From DATLZU01 sp035573855 (GTDB lineage: Bacteria > Nitrospirota > Nitrospiria > Nitrospirales > Nitrospiraceae), in assembly GCA_035573855.1 (NCBI GenBank), contig DATLZU010000046.1:50032-114031 (forward strand): 64,000 nucleotides of DNA. Reading direction: 5' to 3'. The notes beneath the pieces are model-generated. The model ran no database searches. It was not told the DNA's origin and saw nothing but the letters and a program-made list of their open reading frames with translations. This document shows positions 1 to 8,653 of this stretch, piece after piece (the stretch's first letter is position 1; each line of letters opens with the position of its first letter). Both the position numbers and the translations under genes were made by a program.

Positions 1-723
1 GAGCAGGCGATCGCGCGGGAAGCGCTGCGGCTGGCGTTGATCCATCACAAATCCCTGGCCACGGGCCTGAAAGGCGTACAGCAGGAACGGACGATTTCGG
101 ATATCTTCGAGCAGCAGGCCTCCGGCCGGACGCTGATCGACATGCTGAAACTGGATCTGATCGTCGGGAGCGGCGGCATCCTGTCCCACGCGCCACGGCG
201 GGTGCAAGCGATGATGATGATGATCGACGCCTATGAACCGCTGGGCTTCACCCGCCTGTCCGTGGACAGCATTTTCATGATGCCCCATCTTGGCGTGCTT
301 TCGACGGTGAACGAAAAAGCGGCGACCGACGTGTTCATCCGGGACTGCATGATCTACCTCGGCGCCTGCGTCGCGCCGATCGGGCGCGGGAAGGACGGAG
401 AGCGGTGCGCCGACTACGTGATCGCATTCGACGACGGTCGGCCTGAGGAACGCGGCACGTTGCGATTCGGCGACCTCCGCCTGTTTCCGCTGACCCAGGA
501 TCGGACGGCTCGCGTGACGATGCAGCCGGCCAAGACTGTCGATCTCGGCGAAGGTCCCGGCCACGCCGTGAGCCGCTCGGTGCAAGGCGGGGTCGTCGGT
601 TTGCTCCTCGACGGCCGCGGACGTCCGTTGCAGCTCCCGCGCGACGACGCCGCGCGTTTGGCCGCCCTGAACAAATGGTACAAAGCTGTAGACTTGTATC
701 CAATGTCAGGTGTTGAAGGCTGA
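1..723 (+). CDS. MutL/GlmL-like (glutamate mutase L family) protein, C-terminal part
   Basis: The frame is open from base 1, so the true start lies left of the window and 240 codons are visible. The segment DLIVGSGGILSHAPRR followed by an SIFMMPHLGVLST stretch resembles the C-terminal half of the MutL/GlmL family. These are actin-fold, nucleotide-binding proteins named from a gene beside glutamate mutase in clostridia. No glutamate mutase subunit lies nearby, so a role in coenzyme B12 reactivation is not supported here. It heads a run of same-strand genes, 80 bp before the next one. The repeated Met run (AMMMMIDAY) and the acidic SVD site sit in the best-conserved part. Family assignment is from memory of the motif; the function in this context is unknown. 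Confidence 0.7.
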   Translation, partial: EQAIAREALRLALIHHKSLATGLKGVQQERTISDIFEQQASGRTLIDMLKLDLIVGSGGILSHAPRRVQAMMMMIDAYEPLGFTRLSVDSIFMMPHLGVLSTVNEKAATDVFIRDCMIYLGACVAPIGRGKDGERCADYVIAFDDGRPEERGTLRFGDLRLFPLTQDRTARVTMQPAKTVDLGEGPGHAVSRSVQGGVVGLLLDGRGRPLQLPRDDAARLAALNKWYKAVDLYPMSGVEG

Positions 724-802
724 GTTCTGAGGGATGAGCTTACGCGTGTCGCAATTGGTCTTCTGACAACTCAATACTCATCATTCAATATTCCGTGAAG
801 AA

Positions 803-1951
803 ATGGCTCACGCATACACGCCCGGGCTGACCGTCACCGAACGCACGATTGTCAGACGGAAACGGTTGCTGCCTCTGCCGGGCACCGTGCTGGTCAACGT
901 TGGCGACGCGGTGCACGCCGACTCGCCGGTCGCGCGGGCCGAGTTGCCCGGCAAGGTGCAGGCGGTCAACGTCGCCAATCTCCTGGGCATCGCGCCCGAT
1001 GAGATCAGAGAGTATCTGGTCAAACGGGAAGGCGAGCCCGTGCACAAAGACGAGGTCATCGCGGAGAACAAGCCGCTGATCAAATGGTTCAAAACCGAGG
1101 TCCGCTCGCCCATTCAGGGCACGATCGAATCCGTCTCGACGGTGACCGGTCAGGTGCTCCTACGCGAGCCGCCGCGCGTTCTGGAACTTCTGGCGTACAT
1201 CGACGGGACCGTCGTCGAGGTGCACCCGAATCACGGAGTCACCATCGAGACCGCCTGCAGCTTGGTGCAAGGCATTTTCGGGATCGGCGGAGAGACCTGG
1301 GGCGAGATCACCGTCGCCGTGCAAGCTCCGGACGAAACTTTCACGCCGGAGCGCCTGGCCCCGGAGTTCAGGGGGAAGGTCGTCGTGTGCGGTGCGCTCT
1401 GTCCGATCGAGACCATGAACAAGGCCAAGGATATCGGCGTCGCGGCGCTCATAGTCGGGGGCATTCATGACAAGGATCTACGGGCATTACTCGGGTACGA
1501 TCTGGGCGTCGCGATTACCGGCACTGAGAAGGTTGGATTCACGTTGATCCTGACGGAAGGGTTCGGCACGATTCCAATGGCGGCCAAGACGTTCAAGCTG
1601 CTGTCCGCGCACGCCGGCTGGAAAGCCTCGGTTTCCGGCGCGACGCAAATCCGGGCAGGGGTGATCCGGCCAGAGATCATCATTCCGTCACCCGTCGACC
1701 GTCACCGGTCCCTGGACGGGAGAGAGGGACAAGACGAGCGGGAACGGACGCGGGAAGGAATCAAGATCGGCGATCTTGTCCGCATTATTCGCGACCCTCT
1801 GTTCGGCAAAATCGGCGAGGTCTCGCGGTTGCCGCCGGATCTTCAAAAAATTCCCACCGAAAGCCTGGTGCGCGTCCTGGAGGTCCGCTTTCCGGACGGC
1901 AGCACGGCGATCGTTCCCCGCGCCAACATCGAAGTTATCGAAGGAGCCTGA
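803..1951 (+). CDS. RnfC-like barrel-sandwich protein with C-terminal KOW-like segment
   Basis: A 382-residue cytoplasmic-looking protein without signal peptide or membrane segment. Residues about 20-125 are rich in lipoyl/RnfC-type features (LPGTVLVNVGDAV, ELPGKVQAVN, EVRSPIQGTIESV, TGQVLLREPP), suggesting a barrel-sandwich hybrid fold. The middle part is a Gly/Val-rich alpha/beta region (VVVCGALCPIETMNKAKD, ALIVGGIHD). The last 60 residues (IKIGDLVRIIRDPLFGKIGEV, then VLEVRFPDGSTAIVPRANIEVI) look like a KOW/NusG-type beta-barrel. There is no lysine in a recognisable biotin/lipoyl MKM or DKA site. The gene is directly followed by the DUF6754-like gene, whose start is 2 bp downstream, so the two are probably cotranscribed. 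Function unknown. Confidence 0.65.
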   Translation: MAHAYTPGLTVTERTIVRRKRLLPLPGTVLVNVGDAVHADSPVARAELPGKVQAVNVANLLGIAPDEIREYLVKREGEPVHKDEVIAENKPLIKWFKTEVRSPIQGTIESVSTVTGQVLLREPPRVLELLAYIDGTVVEVHPNHGVTIETACSLVQGIFGIGGETWGEITVAVQAPDETFTPERLAPEFRGKVVVCGALCPIETMNKAKDIGVAALIVGGIHDKDLRALLGYDLGVAITGTEKVGFTLILTEGFGTIPMAAKTFKLLSAHAGWKASVSGATQIRAGVIRPEIIIPSPVDRHRSLDGREGQDERERTREGIKIGDLVRIIRDPLFGKIGEVSRLPPDLQKIPTESLVRVLEVRFPDGSTAIVPRANIEVIEGA

Positions 1952-1953
1952 CG

Positions 1954-3240
1954 GTGCCGGCATGTGAAGGGTCGCACGAGACGGGTGGGCAAGTCCGGTC
2001 ATTGCTGGCCGTCGGGCTCGTGTCGCTGTGCGCGCTGCTGGATTGGACTGGGACGGCCGCGCTGGCCGAATCGACGCTTTTGCCGCCGCAAGACGTTCGG
2101 GTGATCGATACCCCGAACGACGGCGGCGGCAGCCTGACCGTGCTGTGGGCGCCGGCGCCTTACGACAGCGCGGCCGTCAAGTACCAAATCCTGCTCGGCG
2201 AGTCCCCTTCGGCCGATCCCGCGACGATGAAAGTCGTCGCCGAGTTTCCGGCCAACACCCATTACGTGCGGGAGAACAAATGGCCTTGGTGGAGCAGACC
2301 CGATCGCCCGGAGGTTCATCAATTCACCGTCAAGAACGGCAAGGGCATCGAATTGAAAGACGGCGCCGTCTATACCGTCACCGTCGCGGCGGTCAGCGGC
2401 GAGGACCGTGTCTTCGCCCGGCCCGCGGCCGCCACGCCGGCGCCGAACTGGATCAACTGGAACCAGATGAACAACTTGTTCTTGGCCTTGTCGTTCGGCT
2501 GGGTCGTGTTCTATGCGATCCGGACGGCGAAGCGACGGGAGATCTTTCTGCGCCGAATCCCCGGGCTCGACGCGGTAGATGAAGCCATCGGACGGGCGAC
2601 CGAGTTGGGCAAACCGATCCTCTATCTGACCGGCGCACACGACATGAGTGACCCCTCAACCATCGCCGCAGCCGTCATTTTGGGCCGTGTCGCCAAGCGG
2701 GCCGCGGCTTATGAGACCGAGCTACTGGTGCCGCACCGCGACCCGATTACCATGGCGGTGTGCCAGGAGATCACGAAACAGGCCTATCTGGAAGCAGGCA
2801 AAGCGGATCAGTTCAAGGAAGACTCGAACTTTTTCATTACCACGGATCAATTCAGTTACACCGCCGCCGTGGACGGGATCATGTTGCGCAAGAAGCCAGC
2901 GGCGAACTTTTTCATGGGTGCGTACTTCGCCGAATCGCTGCTCCTGACCGAGACCGGCGCCAGCACGGGCGCGATCCAGATCGCCGGCACCGATTCCGAC
3001 CACCAATTGCCGTTTTTCGTGACCACCTGCGACTACACGTTGATCGGCGAAGAGCTGTATGCCGCCAGCGCGTATTTGTCGAAAGAACCGGTGCAGATCG
3101 GCACGCTGCGCGGCCAGGACATCGGCAAGGCCTTTATCCTGAGCGCGATCGGCCTGGGCACGCTCGTCGCCACTGCCGGAGTCCTGTTCGGCGCGGACTG
3201 GCCGCAGATCGTGCTGGACGTGTTTCGGGATCTGAAATGA
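1954..3240 (+). CDS. Membrane protein with fibronectin III-like domain (DUF6754-like)
   Basis: 428 residues. The GTG start is chosen because an AAGGAG ribosome-binding site at 1941-1946 precedes it by 7 bases. An N-terminal signal peptide seems to end at ALAES (about residue 38). Residues about 45-155 form a fibronectin type III-like beta sandwich (LTVLWAPAPYDSAAVKYQI; VYTVTVAAVSGEDRVFARP). One transmembrane helix follows near residues 170-188, then a cytoplasmic alpha/beta domain containing LGKPILYLTGAHDMSDPSTIA. A second hydrophobic segment lies near the C-terminus. This architecture matches what I recall as DUF6754. The stop overlaps the next start (ATGA), indicating translational coupling. 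No enzymatic motif is seen. Confidence 0.65.
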   Translation: MPACEGSHETGGQVRSLLAVGLVSLCALLDWTGTAALAESTLLPPQDVRVIDTPNDGGGSLTVLWAPAPYDSAAVKYQILLGESPSADPATMKVVAEFPANTHYVRENKWPWWSRPDRPEVHQFTVKNGKGIELKDGAVYTVTVAAVSGEDRVFARPAAATPAPNWINWNQMNNLFLALSFGWVVFYAIRTAKRREIFLRRIPGLDAVDEAIGRATELGKPILYLTGAHDMSDPSTIAAAVILGRVAKRAAAYETELLVPHRDPITMAVCQEITKQAYLEAGKADQFKEDSNFFITTDQFSYTAAVDGIMLRKKPAANFFMGAYFAESLLLTETGASTGAIQIAGTDSDHQLPFFVTTCDYTLIGEELYAASAYLSKEPVQIGTLRGQDIGKAFILSAIGLGTLVATAGVLFGADWPQIVLDVFRDLK

Positions 3241-3887
3241 TTTTTTTCCGCCGACAAGCGCCGCTGTTGGTAACACTGGTGACCGGGCTGGTGTTCGCGG
3301 CCCAATATTACGTGCCGCATCCGGCTTCCGAACGCCTTCTCACCTCGGTCACCAAATGGATGCAGATCATCGGGGGCTTCGCATTGGTGCTCGGCGTTAC
3401 TAGCCTGTTCCATCTCCATGCCGTGAGGATCCGCCGGAAAGAACCCGGATGGGGATACAGTCTGATCTTGTACGCTGGTCTGCTCGGGACGATCGCCGTC
3501 GGCCTGTGGGCCAACGGCAAAGAGACGGTGGACGGCGCCGCAACCGCCTTCGGCTGGATCTATACGTACATGTTGGTGCCGCTCCAAGGAACGATGTTCG
3601 CCATCCTGGCGTTTTTCATCGCCTCGGCCGCGTACCGGTCGTTCCGCGCCAGGAGCCGCGAAGCGGCCGTCCTGCTGGTCGCAGCAATCATCGTCATGAT
3701 GGGCCGCGTGCCACTGGGCGAATACCTCCTACCGGCCAGTGGCGACGTCTCCCAGTGGATTCTGAACGTGCTCAACGCCTCGGTCCGGCGCGCTATCCTG
3801 ATCGGCGTGAGCCTGGGCGCCGTGGCGCTCTCGTTCAAAATCATCTTCGGCGTGGAACGGTCGTATTTGGGCGGGGGCAAGGAATAA
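3237..3887 (+). CDS. Conserved multi-spanning membrane protein
   Basis: 216 residues, starting at the ATG that overlaps the previous stop codon in an ATGA. About five to six hydrophobic helices are visible, separated by short basic loops (RIRRKEPGWGYS, YRSFRARSREA). That pattern suggests positively charged cytoplasmic loops. No transporter or enzyme signature was recognised. The 4-bp overlap with the DUF6754-like gene and the spacing to the next membrane gene argue that it is a subunit of the same membrane assembly. An open frame extends upstream inside the previous gene, but it has no support as coding. Confidence 0.6.
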   Translation: MIFFRRQAPLLVTLVTGLVFAAQYYVPHPASERLLTSVTKWMQIIGGFALVLGVTSLFHLHAVRIRRKEPGWGYSLILYAGLLGTIAVGLWANGKETVDGAATAFGWIYTYMLVPLQGTMFAILAFFIASAAYRSFRARSREAAVLLVAAIIVMMGRVPLGEYLLPASGDVSQWILNVLNASVRRAILIGVSLGAVALSFKIIFGVERSYLGGGKE

Positions 3888-3979
3888 CGTGCAGCGTCGG
3901 ACGGATCTCGCAGCTCGTCGTTCGCAAGCCGCCTGGGTTTGAAGGCGAGAGACGCTTCGCGCTTCACGAGCAACGGCTT

Positions 3980-4807
3980 ATGACGTTCGCTGAGCGCATG
4001 CTTAAGATCGACCGGCGGATCATCTTTCTGGTGATTGGCCTATGCACGCTCGTGCCACTCCTGTATCCAGTTGGCCTGCCGATCAAGGTGTCGCCGGAAG
4101 TGCGCGGGGTGTACGACTATATCGAGAACCTGCCGCCAGGCTCGGTGTTCCTGCTCTCGATGGACTTTGATCCGGCGTCCAAGCCGGAACTGTATCCCCA
4201 ATCGATCGCCATCCTGCACCATGCTTTCCGCAAGAACCTGCGGGTGATCGTCATGACCCTGTGGGTAACCGGCACTGGGCTCGCGGACCAGGTCGTCAGT
4301 CAGGTCGCGCAGGAAACGGGCAAGATCAACGGCCGCGACTACGTCTTTCTCGGCTGGAGCCCGGGTGCCGGATCGGTCATCATCAACATGGGACAGGACC
4401 TCTACACCACCTTCCCTTTTGATTACTACGGGAAACCGACCAAAGGGTTGCCTGTGCTGGAGGGCGTTCAGAATTTGCGCGATGTGAACTACGCCGTGAG
4501 CCTGGCGGCAGGCAATCCCGGCGTCGAAGCGTGGTATGTCTTCGGCAAGGACAAGTATAAGTTCGAACTCGGGGGCGGCTGTACGGGCGTCATCGCGCCG
4601 GGGTTGTATCCCTTGCTGAGGAGCGGCCAGATCAACGGGCTCATCGGCGGCCTGCGCGGCGCCGCCGAATACGAAAGCCTGATCGGCCAGAAGGGGAGGG
4701 CCATTGCCGGGATGGACGCCCAGTCGGCGACCCATTTCGCCATCATCATCCTGGTGATTTTATGCAACATCTTCTACGTGGCTCTGCGAAGGAAACAAAA
4801 AGGGTGA
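3980..4807 (+). CDS. Bitopic membrane protein with large soluble domain, unknown function
   Basis: 275 residues from ATG 3980; ATG 3998 is an alternative start, and neither has a strong ribosome-binding site. One transmembrane helix lies near residues 12-32 (IIFLVIGLCTLVPLLYPVG) and one at the extreme C-terminus (FAIIILVILCNIFYVAL). Between them is a soluble domain of about 220 residues with alternating beta/alpha pattern (SVFLLSMDFDPASKPELYP; LRVIVMTLWVTGTGLAD; YVFLGWSPGAGSVIINMG). No catalytic motif was recognised. It sits 92 bp after the previous gene, in the same orientation and with similar composition, so I treat it as part of the same cluster. Confidence 0.6.
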   Translation: MTFAERMLKIDRRIIFLVIGLCTLVPLLYPVGLPIKVSPEVRGVYDYIENLPPGSVFLLSMDFDPASKPELYPQSIAILHHAFRKNLRVIVMTLWVTGTGLADQVVSQVAQETGKINGRDYVFLGWSPGAGSVIINMGQDLYTTFPFDYYGKPTKGLPVLEGVQNLRDVNYAVSLAAGNPGVEAWYVFGKDKYKFELGGGCTGVIAPGLYPLLRSGQINGLIGGLRGAAEYESLIGQKGRAIAGMDAQSATHFAIIILVILCNIFYVALRRKQKG

Positions 4808-4838
4808 CGCGCAACCTGTTCGATCTTGGGGGGTCTCG

Positions 4839-5588
4839 ATGCCGTTTGACACGTTGTTGGGAGCCTGGATCGCAACAGGATTGACGTTGTTCATCCTGTC
4901 GTTCCTGTACGAAGACAACCCGCTCTTCAAAGTGGCGGAGCACCTCTACGTCGGAGTCTCGGTCGGGTACACGATTGTGAAGGCTTACGATACGGTGATC
5001 ATTCACTTGATCTACGAGCCGATCGTCAAACAGGGGGACTGGTCGCTGTTGATCCCGCTGGCGATCGGGATGCTCATGCTGACGCGATACGCCCCAAAGG
5101 CGGCGTGGTTGTCCCGCTACGCCTTCGCCTTTATCGTCGGGGTCGGATCCGGGCTCGCGATTCCGCGGACAATTTCGTCGTACATTCTCAAGCAAGTCGA
5201 AGACACGGTGCGTCCTCTGGCATCAATGGTCCCGGGAGACGGCCTGACCTTCAGCTTCAACCTCTTGAACCCGGCGAGCAACCTGAACACGGTCATCATT
5301 CTGATCGGCGTCACCTCGGTGTTGTTTTATTTCTTCTTTTCCGTCGAGCATACCGGTGCCGGCAAAGCCGTCGCCCGAACCGGCATCCTGTTCCTCATGA
5401 TCTCGTTCGGCGCCGCGTTCGGCTATACCGTCATGGCCCGAATGTCCCTCCTGATCGGCCGGCTGACCGACCTGATCGAATTTGCGGATCCTTCCTACGG
5501 CCGCGCCTCGTTGTGGCTGGCGGCCGTCACCGTCATTGCACTGGTGATTTGGACCCGACAGCGCCGCGAACAGCCGCCGGGAGGATAA
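4839..5588 (+). CDS. Conserved multi-spanning membrane protein
   Basis: 249 residues with a run of hydrophobic helices: near residues 8-24, 39-58, 68-82, 92-108, 150-168, 180-200 and 220-240. A G-rich stretch (GGGGGG) precedes the ATG by a few bases. A polar segment (residues about 110-145, EDTVRPLASMVPGDGL) separates two helical halves. The arginine-rich tail (TRQRREQPPGG) is probably cytoplasmic. I do not recognise a family with a known function. It is the last gene of the left membrane cluster, 31 bp after its neighbour. Confidence 0.6.
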   Translation: MPFDTLLGAWIATGLTLFILSFLYEDNPLFKVAEHLYVGVSVGYTIVKAYDTVIIHLIYEPIVKQGDWSLLIPLAIGMLMLTRYAPKAAWLSRYAFAFIVGVGSGLAIPRTISSYILKQVEDTVRPLASMVPGDGLTFSFNLLNPASNLNTVIILIGVTSVLFYFFFSVEHTGAGKAVARTGILFLMISFGAAFGYTVMARMSLLIGRLTDLIEFADPSYGRASLWLAAVTVIALVIWTRQRREQPPGG

Positions 5589-5656
5589 CCGACCTTCATT
5601 CTTCGAACGGTTGCCGGTCACGGCGGGCCTCCGTTAGAATGCCGCCCTGGATTATC

Positions 5657-6907
5657 ATGGAGACGCAAGCGCCGCCGATGCCCAAGGATCCCAAGCGCTA
5701 TCCCATGCTCCGGAACCTGCAGTTCTCGCCGATCCGGGAGAACGAAGAGCAGTACATGGTCCTCTGGGACCCCACCGGCTTGAGCAAGGACAAGCTCATC
5801 CTGCCGTTAAGCTATTTCTTCGTCGTTCAGCATTTCGACGGGGAACATTCGCTCGAAGAAATCGGCGTGCTCTATCTGAAACGCTTTGGCGAGCTTCTGA
5901 ACCCCCTGAACCTGGAACGGCTGGTCGAGGATTTGGACGCCAAGCTGTTCTTGGAAGGGGAACGGGTCGAAGCGGCGAAGGAGCAGGCCAGGAAAGCCTA
6001 TCGCGACTCGCCCGTCCGCAAGGCCGCCTTTGCCGGACGTAGTTATGAGGCGGACGGCCAGCGGCTCCGGGCGCAGCTCGAAGGGTTTTTTTCATCCAAG
6101 GAAGGGCCGGATCTCAAACCGTCCGAAAACCGCGGTAAGAAGATCAAGGGCCTTGTCGCGCCGACCTACGACCTGCGTGAGGCCGGCCCCATCTATGCCT
6201 GGGCCTACAAGGAACTGCAGGAAGCCGAGGCCCCGGACCTCTTCGTGCTTCTGGGAACCGCCTATTCCGGCATGGAGTCGCCGTACGCGGTCACGGACAA
6301 GGCCTTCGAGACGCCGTTGGGCATTGTCCGTGCGGATCACTTCATCCTCGACCGGCTAAGAGCCACCGTACCGCAATGTTTTGACAACGAACTTTACCAT
6401 CAGCACGAGCACGCGCTCGAATTCCAGCTGCCGTTTCTCCAGCACATCGTCGGCGGCAAGAAACCTGTGACCATCGTGCCGGTTCTTTGCTCATTTCCTG
6501 TCGCAAGCCTCGTCGATCCGCGGAGCCGGGAACAGATCGATTCCTTCATCGCCGCCCTCAAGGAGGCAATCGCCGTGTCAGGCCGGGACTTTTGCGCGAT
6601 CGCCGGCGCGGAACTGGCTCACATCGGCCTGCGCTACGGCGACTCGTCGCCGCCCACCGACTTCTCTTTCCACCGCTGCATGCAACAGGACTTGGCGATG
6701 CTCAAACATGTCGAGAACCTCGATCCGGAAGCGTTCGCGCAATTCATCCGCAAAGAAAACGACCAACGCCGCGTCTCTGGCTTCTCGGCCATCTATACGC
6801 TGCTGCGCCTGATCCGGGCGGACAAAGGCCGAGTGCTGCGCTACGACCGGGGTATCACCGATCAGTACAACTCGACAGTGACGTACGCGGCAATGGCGTT
6901 CTTTTAG
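5657..6907 (+). CDS. MEMO-family (AmmeMemoRadiSam system protein B-like) protein with N-terminal extension
   Basis: 416 residues from ATG 5657; ATG 5639 and ATG 5678 are alternatives, none with a clear ribosome-binding site. Residues about 15-110 (FSPIRENEEQYMVLWDP to DLDAKLFLEGERV) look like a PqqD/winged-helix-type module. The rest is a MEMO domain (GLVAPTYDLREAGPIYAWAY; EHALEFQLPFLQHIV; ETPLGIVRADH). Family members usually carry a metal site built from His in APHAGY, His in PSHH and a later Cys. Here these positions read APTYDL, GTAYSG and RRVSGFSAI, so all three ligands seem absent. AMMECR1 and radical-SAM partners are not nearby. The family call is confident; its activity is doubtful. 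Confidence 0.75.
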   Translation: METQAPPMPKDPKRYPMLRNLQFSPIRENEEQYMVLWDPTGLSKDKLILPLSYFFVVQHFDGEHSLEEIGVLYLKRFGELLNPLNLERLVEDLDAKLFLEGERVEAAKEQARKAYRDSPVRKAAFAGRSYEADGQRLRAQLEGFFSSKEGPDLKPSENRGKKIKGLVAPTYDLREAGPIYAWAYKELQEAEAPDLFVLLGTAYSGMESPYAVTDKAFETPLGIVRADHFILDRLRATVPQCFDNELYHQHEHALEFQLPFLQHIVGGKKPVTIVPVLCSFPVASLVDPRSREQIDSFIAALKEAIAVSGRDFCAIAGAELAHIGLRYGDSSPPTDFSFHRCMQQDLAMLKHVENLDPEAFAQFIRKENDQRRVSGFSAIYTLLRLIRADKGRVLRYDRGITDQYNSTVTYAAMAFF

Positions 6908-6964
6908 CTTTCAGGGGATGGCACGGGGTGAGCCAGGATATGCTGCTCAATCTGTTGTCGGGTC

Positions 6965-7096
6965 GCAGAACAGGGGGGCGGGAGTCTTTTCCAGGCACAA
7001 CTCTCTTCCGGCGGGGGGAGTGCGGTCCGTAGATCCAAACGATTGGCTGCGTGGCGAAGCGGCGGAGCGCAAAAGACTCCCGCCCCCCTGTTCTGC
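6965..7096. repeat. 132-bp element with perfect 26-bp terminal inverted repeats
   Basis: Bases 6965-6990 are the exact reverse complement of 7071-7096, 26 of 26 positions; the left arm begins GCAGAACAGGGGGGCGGGAG. The 80-bp interior holds no convincing gene. The size and perfect ends suggest a MITE-like non-autonomous element or a very long transcribed hairpin. No convincing target-site duplication is visible beside the arms. It lies just after the MEMO-like gene and before a degraded insertion-sequence region. Confidence 0.75.
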
Positions 7097-7286
7097 TACA
7101 CTTTTTCGTTACACCCAGGACATGCTGTTGGCCGACTCGGTCATTGTCAAGATTGGCCATCAGAATGATGTCTACCAAGGGCCTCTCGAATAAAGAGGCT
7201 CCCGCATAGCTCACCCCAAGCATAGGGCTCGGTCATACATAAATGGTTCCGTGTGAGCGGCTGTTCTTGCCGGCCATGAGGTAACC

Positions 7287-7700
7287 ATGGGCATCCCGCA
7301 CACCTACCAACTCCTGATCACTCTTGCGGCGCCCCGGCGCATTCGCATCGGCCGGTTGGGCACCTTCCACTTTCCGGCCGGTCGTTACGTGTACACTGGC
7401 AGCGCCCGGCGCCATCTAGACGCGCGCCTCTCCCGCCATTTATCGCGCACGAAAACCCGGCATTGGCACATTGATTATCTGCTGGCCGCGCCAGGCGCGT
7501 GGGTGGTCGGCGTGCGCCGATTTTCGGAGCCAGAATGCGCGCGGGCTGATCGGACGCGGGGTCGGGTACTCGTCCCCGGCTTCGGTGCGAGAGATTGCCG
7601 GGCCGGCTGTGGCAGCCACTTGAAATATTTAGGTTGCGGATGCTCTCCGCAGGCGTCAGCTTCGATACTTCAAAAAAGAGCCCGCGGCTCAGCAGACTAG
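7287..7700 (+). CDS. GIY-YIG family protein (DUF123 type)
   Basis: 137 residues starting at an ATG. Hallmarks of the DUF123 branch of GIY-YIG proteins are visible: YQLLITLAAPRRIRIGRLG, FPAGRYVYTGSARRHLDARL, RHWHIDYLL and a C-terminal VPGFGARDC...SHLKYL segment. Proteins of this type occur alone or fused to endonuclease III. The catalytic Tyr and Arg of GIY-YIG nucleases have approximate counterparts (RYVYTGSA, ARLSRH). The last 20 or so residues after HLKYLG are unlike the family and may come from decayed neighbouring DNA, so the natural end may have been altered. The nuclease function is not demonstrated for this branch. Confidence 0.75.
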   Translation: MGIPHTYQLLITLAAPRRIRIGRLGTFHFPAGRYVYTGSARRHLDARLSRHLSRTKTRHWHIDYLLAAPGAWVVGVRRFSEPECARADRTRGRVLVPGFGARDCRAGCGSHLKYLGCGCSPQASASILQKRARGSAD

Positions 7701-7863
7701 GAATTGTCTTGGAAGGGAACACCGGTGCAGAGATTCTGAAGCGCTCTGTCCGCCATTCCCGCACCTGCCCAGCCTATCGGCCAGCCCGTGTGCCGGACCC
7801 CCTGCCGCGCCAAGCCTTCGCGGATTCCGTTTGTTGGCGAGCTAGCCCCCCTATTATTTTTGG
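7701..7863. other. Intergenic stretch before the ISL3 remnant
   Basis: I see no gene, promoter or terminator here. Short frames in this stretch do not resemble any protein family. It probably represents decayed DNA beside the insertion sequence. Confidence 0.5.
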
Positions 7864-8299
7864 GGCTCATCAGGAAATCGTGTGGGTAACTGACTCCGTT
7901 TGCGCGATGCTCGGCCCCTCGAAAGGAGGACCCGAGCGATGCGCGACTTTGAATTCTATCAAGCGGTGCTGGGGCTCATGGCCCCATGGCCCGTCGTCAA
8001 CGTGGAGCTGGATGTACCAGAGCGCAGGTGACCATGACCGTCGAGGATCGGACCGGGGCCCGATCCCTGTCCTGAGTGTCGGGAGTGGGTCCCAGGCTAG
8101 GATCGCAAACGCCGCCAGTGGCGCCATCTAGATATCTGCCAGGTCACGACGGGGATTCAGGCAGACCTCCCCCCGCGTGAGCTGTCAGACTCCTAGGATC
8201 AAGTAGCTCACCGTGCCCTGGGCAGAGCCTGGCCGTCAGTTCACCGCCTGGGGCGAGCGCCGGGGCCATTGACTGGCTCCGGGAGTGGTGGGTGAAGGG

Positions 8300-8510
8300 G
8301 GCCGCCGGGCGCGGGTCCGCACAAAGTCGGCGTGGGCGGTCAGCAACGTCTCTGACACCGCTGCCCGGCGATACGGCTGCCACGTCGGCTGCCGCAGACT
8401 ACGCGGCACCATCTTGCGATCCAGGCCAACCGCTGCCCGATCTTTGAAATGGAGACCCGCTCTTCGTGAAACAACCGTCGAATCTCTGCCCACCGCTCCT
8501 GATCCACCAT
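8300..8510 (-). pseudogene. istA: IS21-family istA fragment
   Basis: From ATG at 8510 (minus) the sequence reads MVDQERWAEIRRLFHEERVS, the helix-turn-helix start of IS21-family IstA transposases. A frameshift about 30 codons in moves the match to another frame (LRQPTWQPYRRAAVSETLL, then TAHADFVRTRAR). The gene stops at the junction with ISL3 sequence near 8300. It retains no DDE catalytic domain. Confidence 0.65.
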
Positions 8511-8653
8511 GCACGCCTCCCCAGGTTGGTCCCCCTGGGTACGCATGATCGTCGACGCGCTCGTCTCGTCAAGTCCCATCCTCTCCTCCTTCTGGTAGAG
8601 GGGGGGGGGGAATTCAATGACCACACCTGGGGATTACTGGATGACCGCTGACA
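8300..8653 (-). mobile_element. 5' fragment of an IS21-family element inserted in the ISL3 transposase
   Basis: On the minus strand the fragment starts at 8653 with TGTCAGCGGTCATCC, the kind of terminal sequence expected of IS21 elements. It reads into the beginning of an istA gene. Directly beyond 8653 the ISL3 transposase coding resumes, so this is a clean insertion boundary on that side. The other boundary, near 8285-8300, truncates istA after roughly 60 codons. istB and the right end are absent. A run of ten G residues (about 8598-8607) lies in its leader. Confidence 0.65.

Noticed and set aside
7171..7205. GGGCCTCT/AGAGGCTCCC hairpin as a terminator
   Set aside because: It has an imperfect stem and no U-run.
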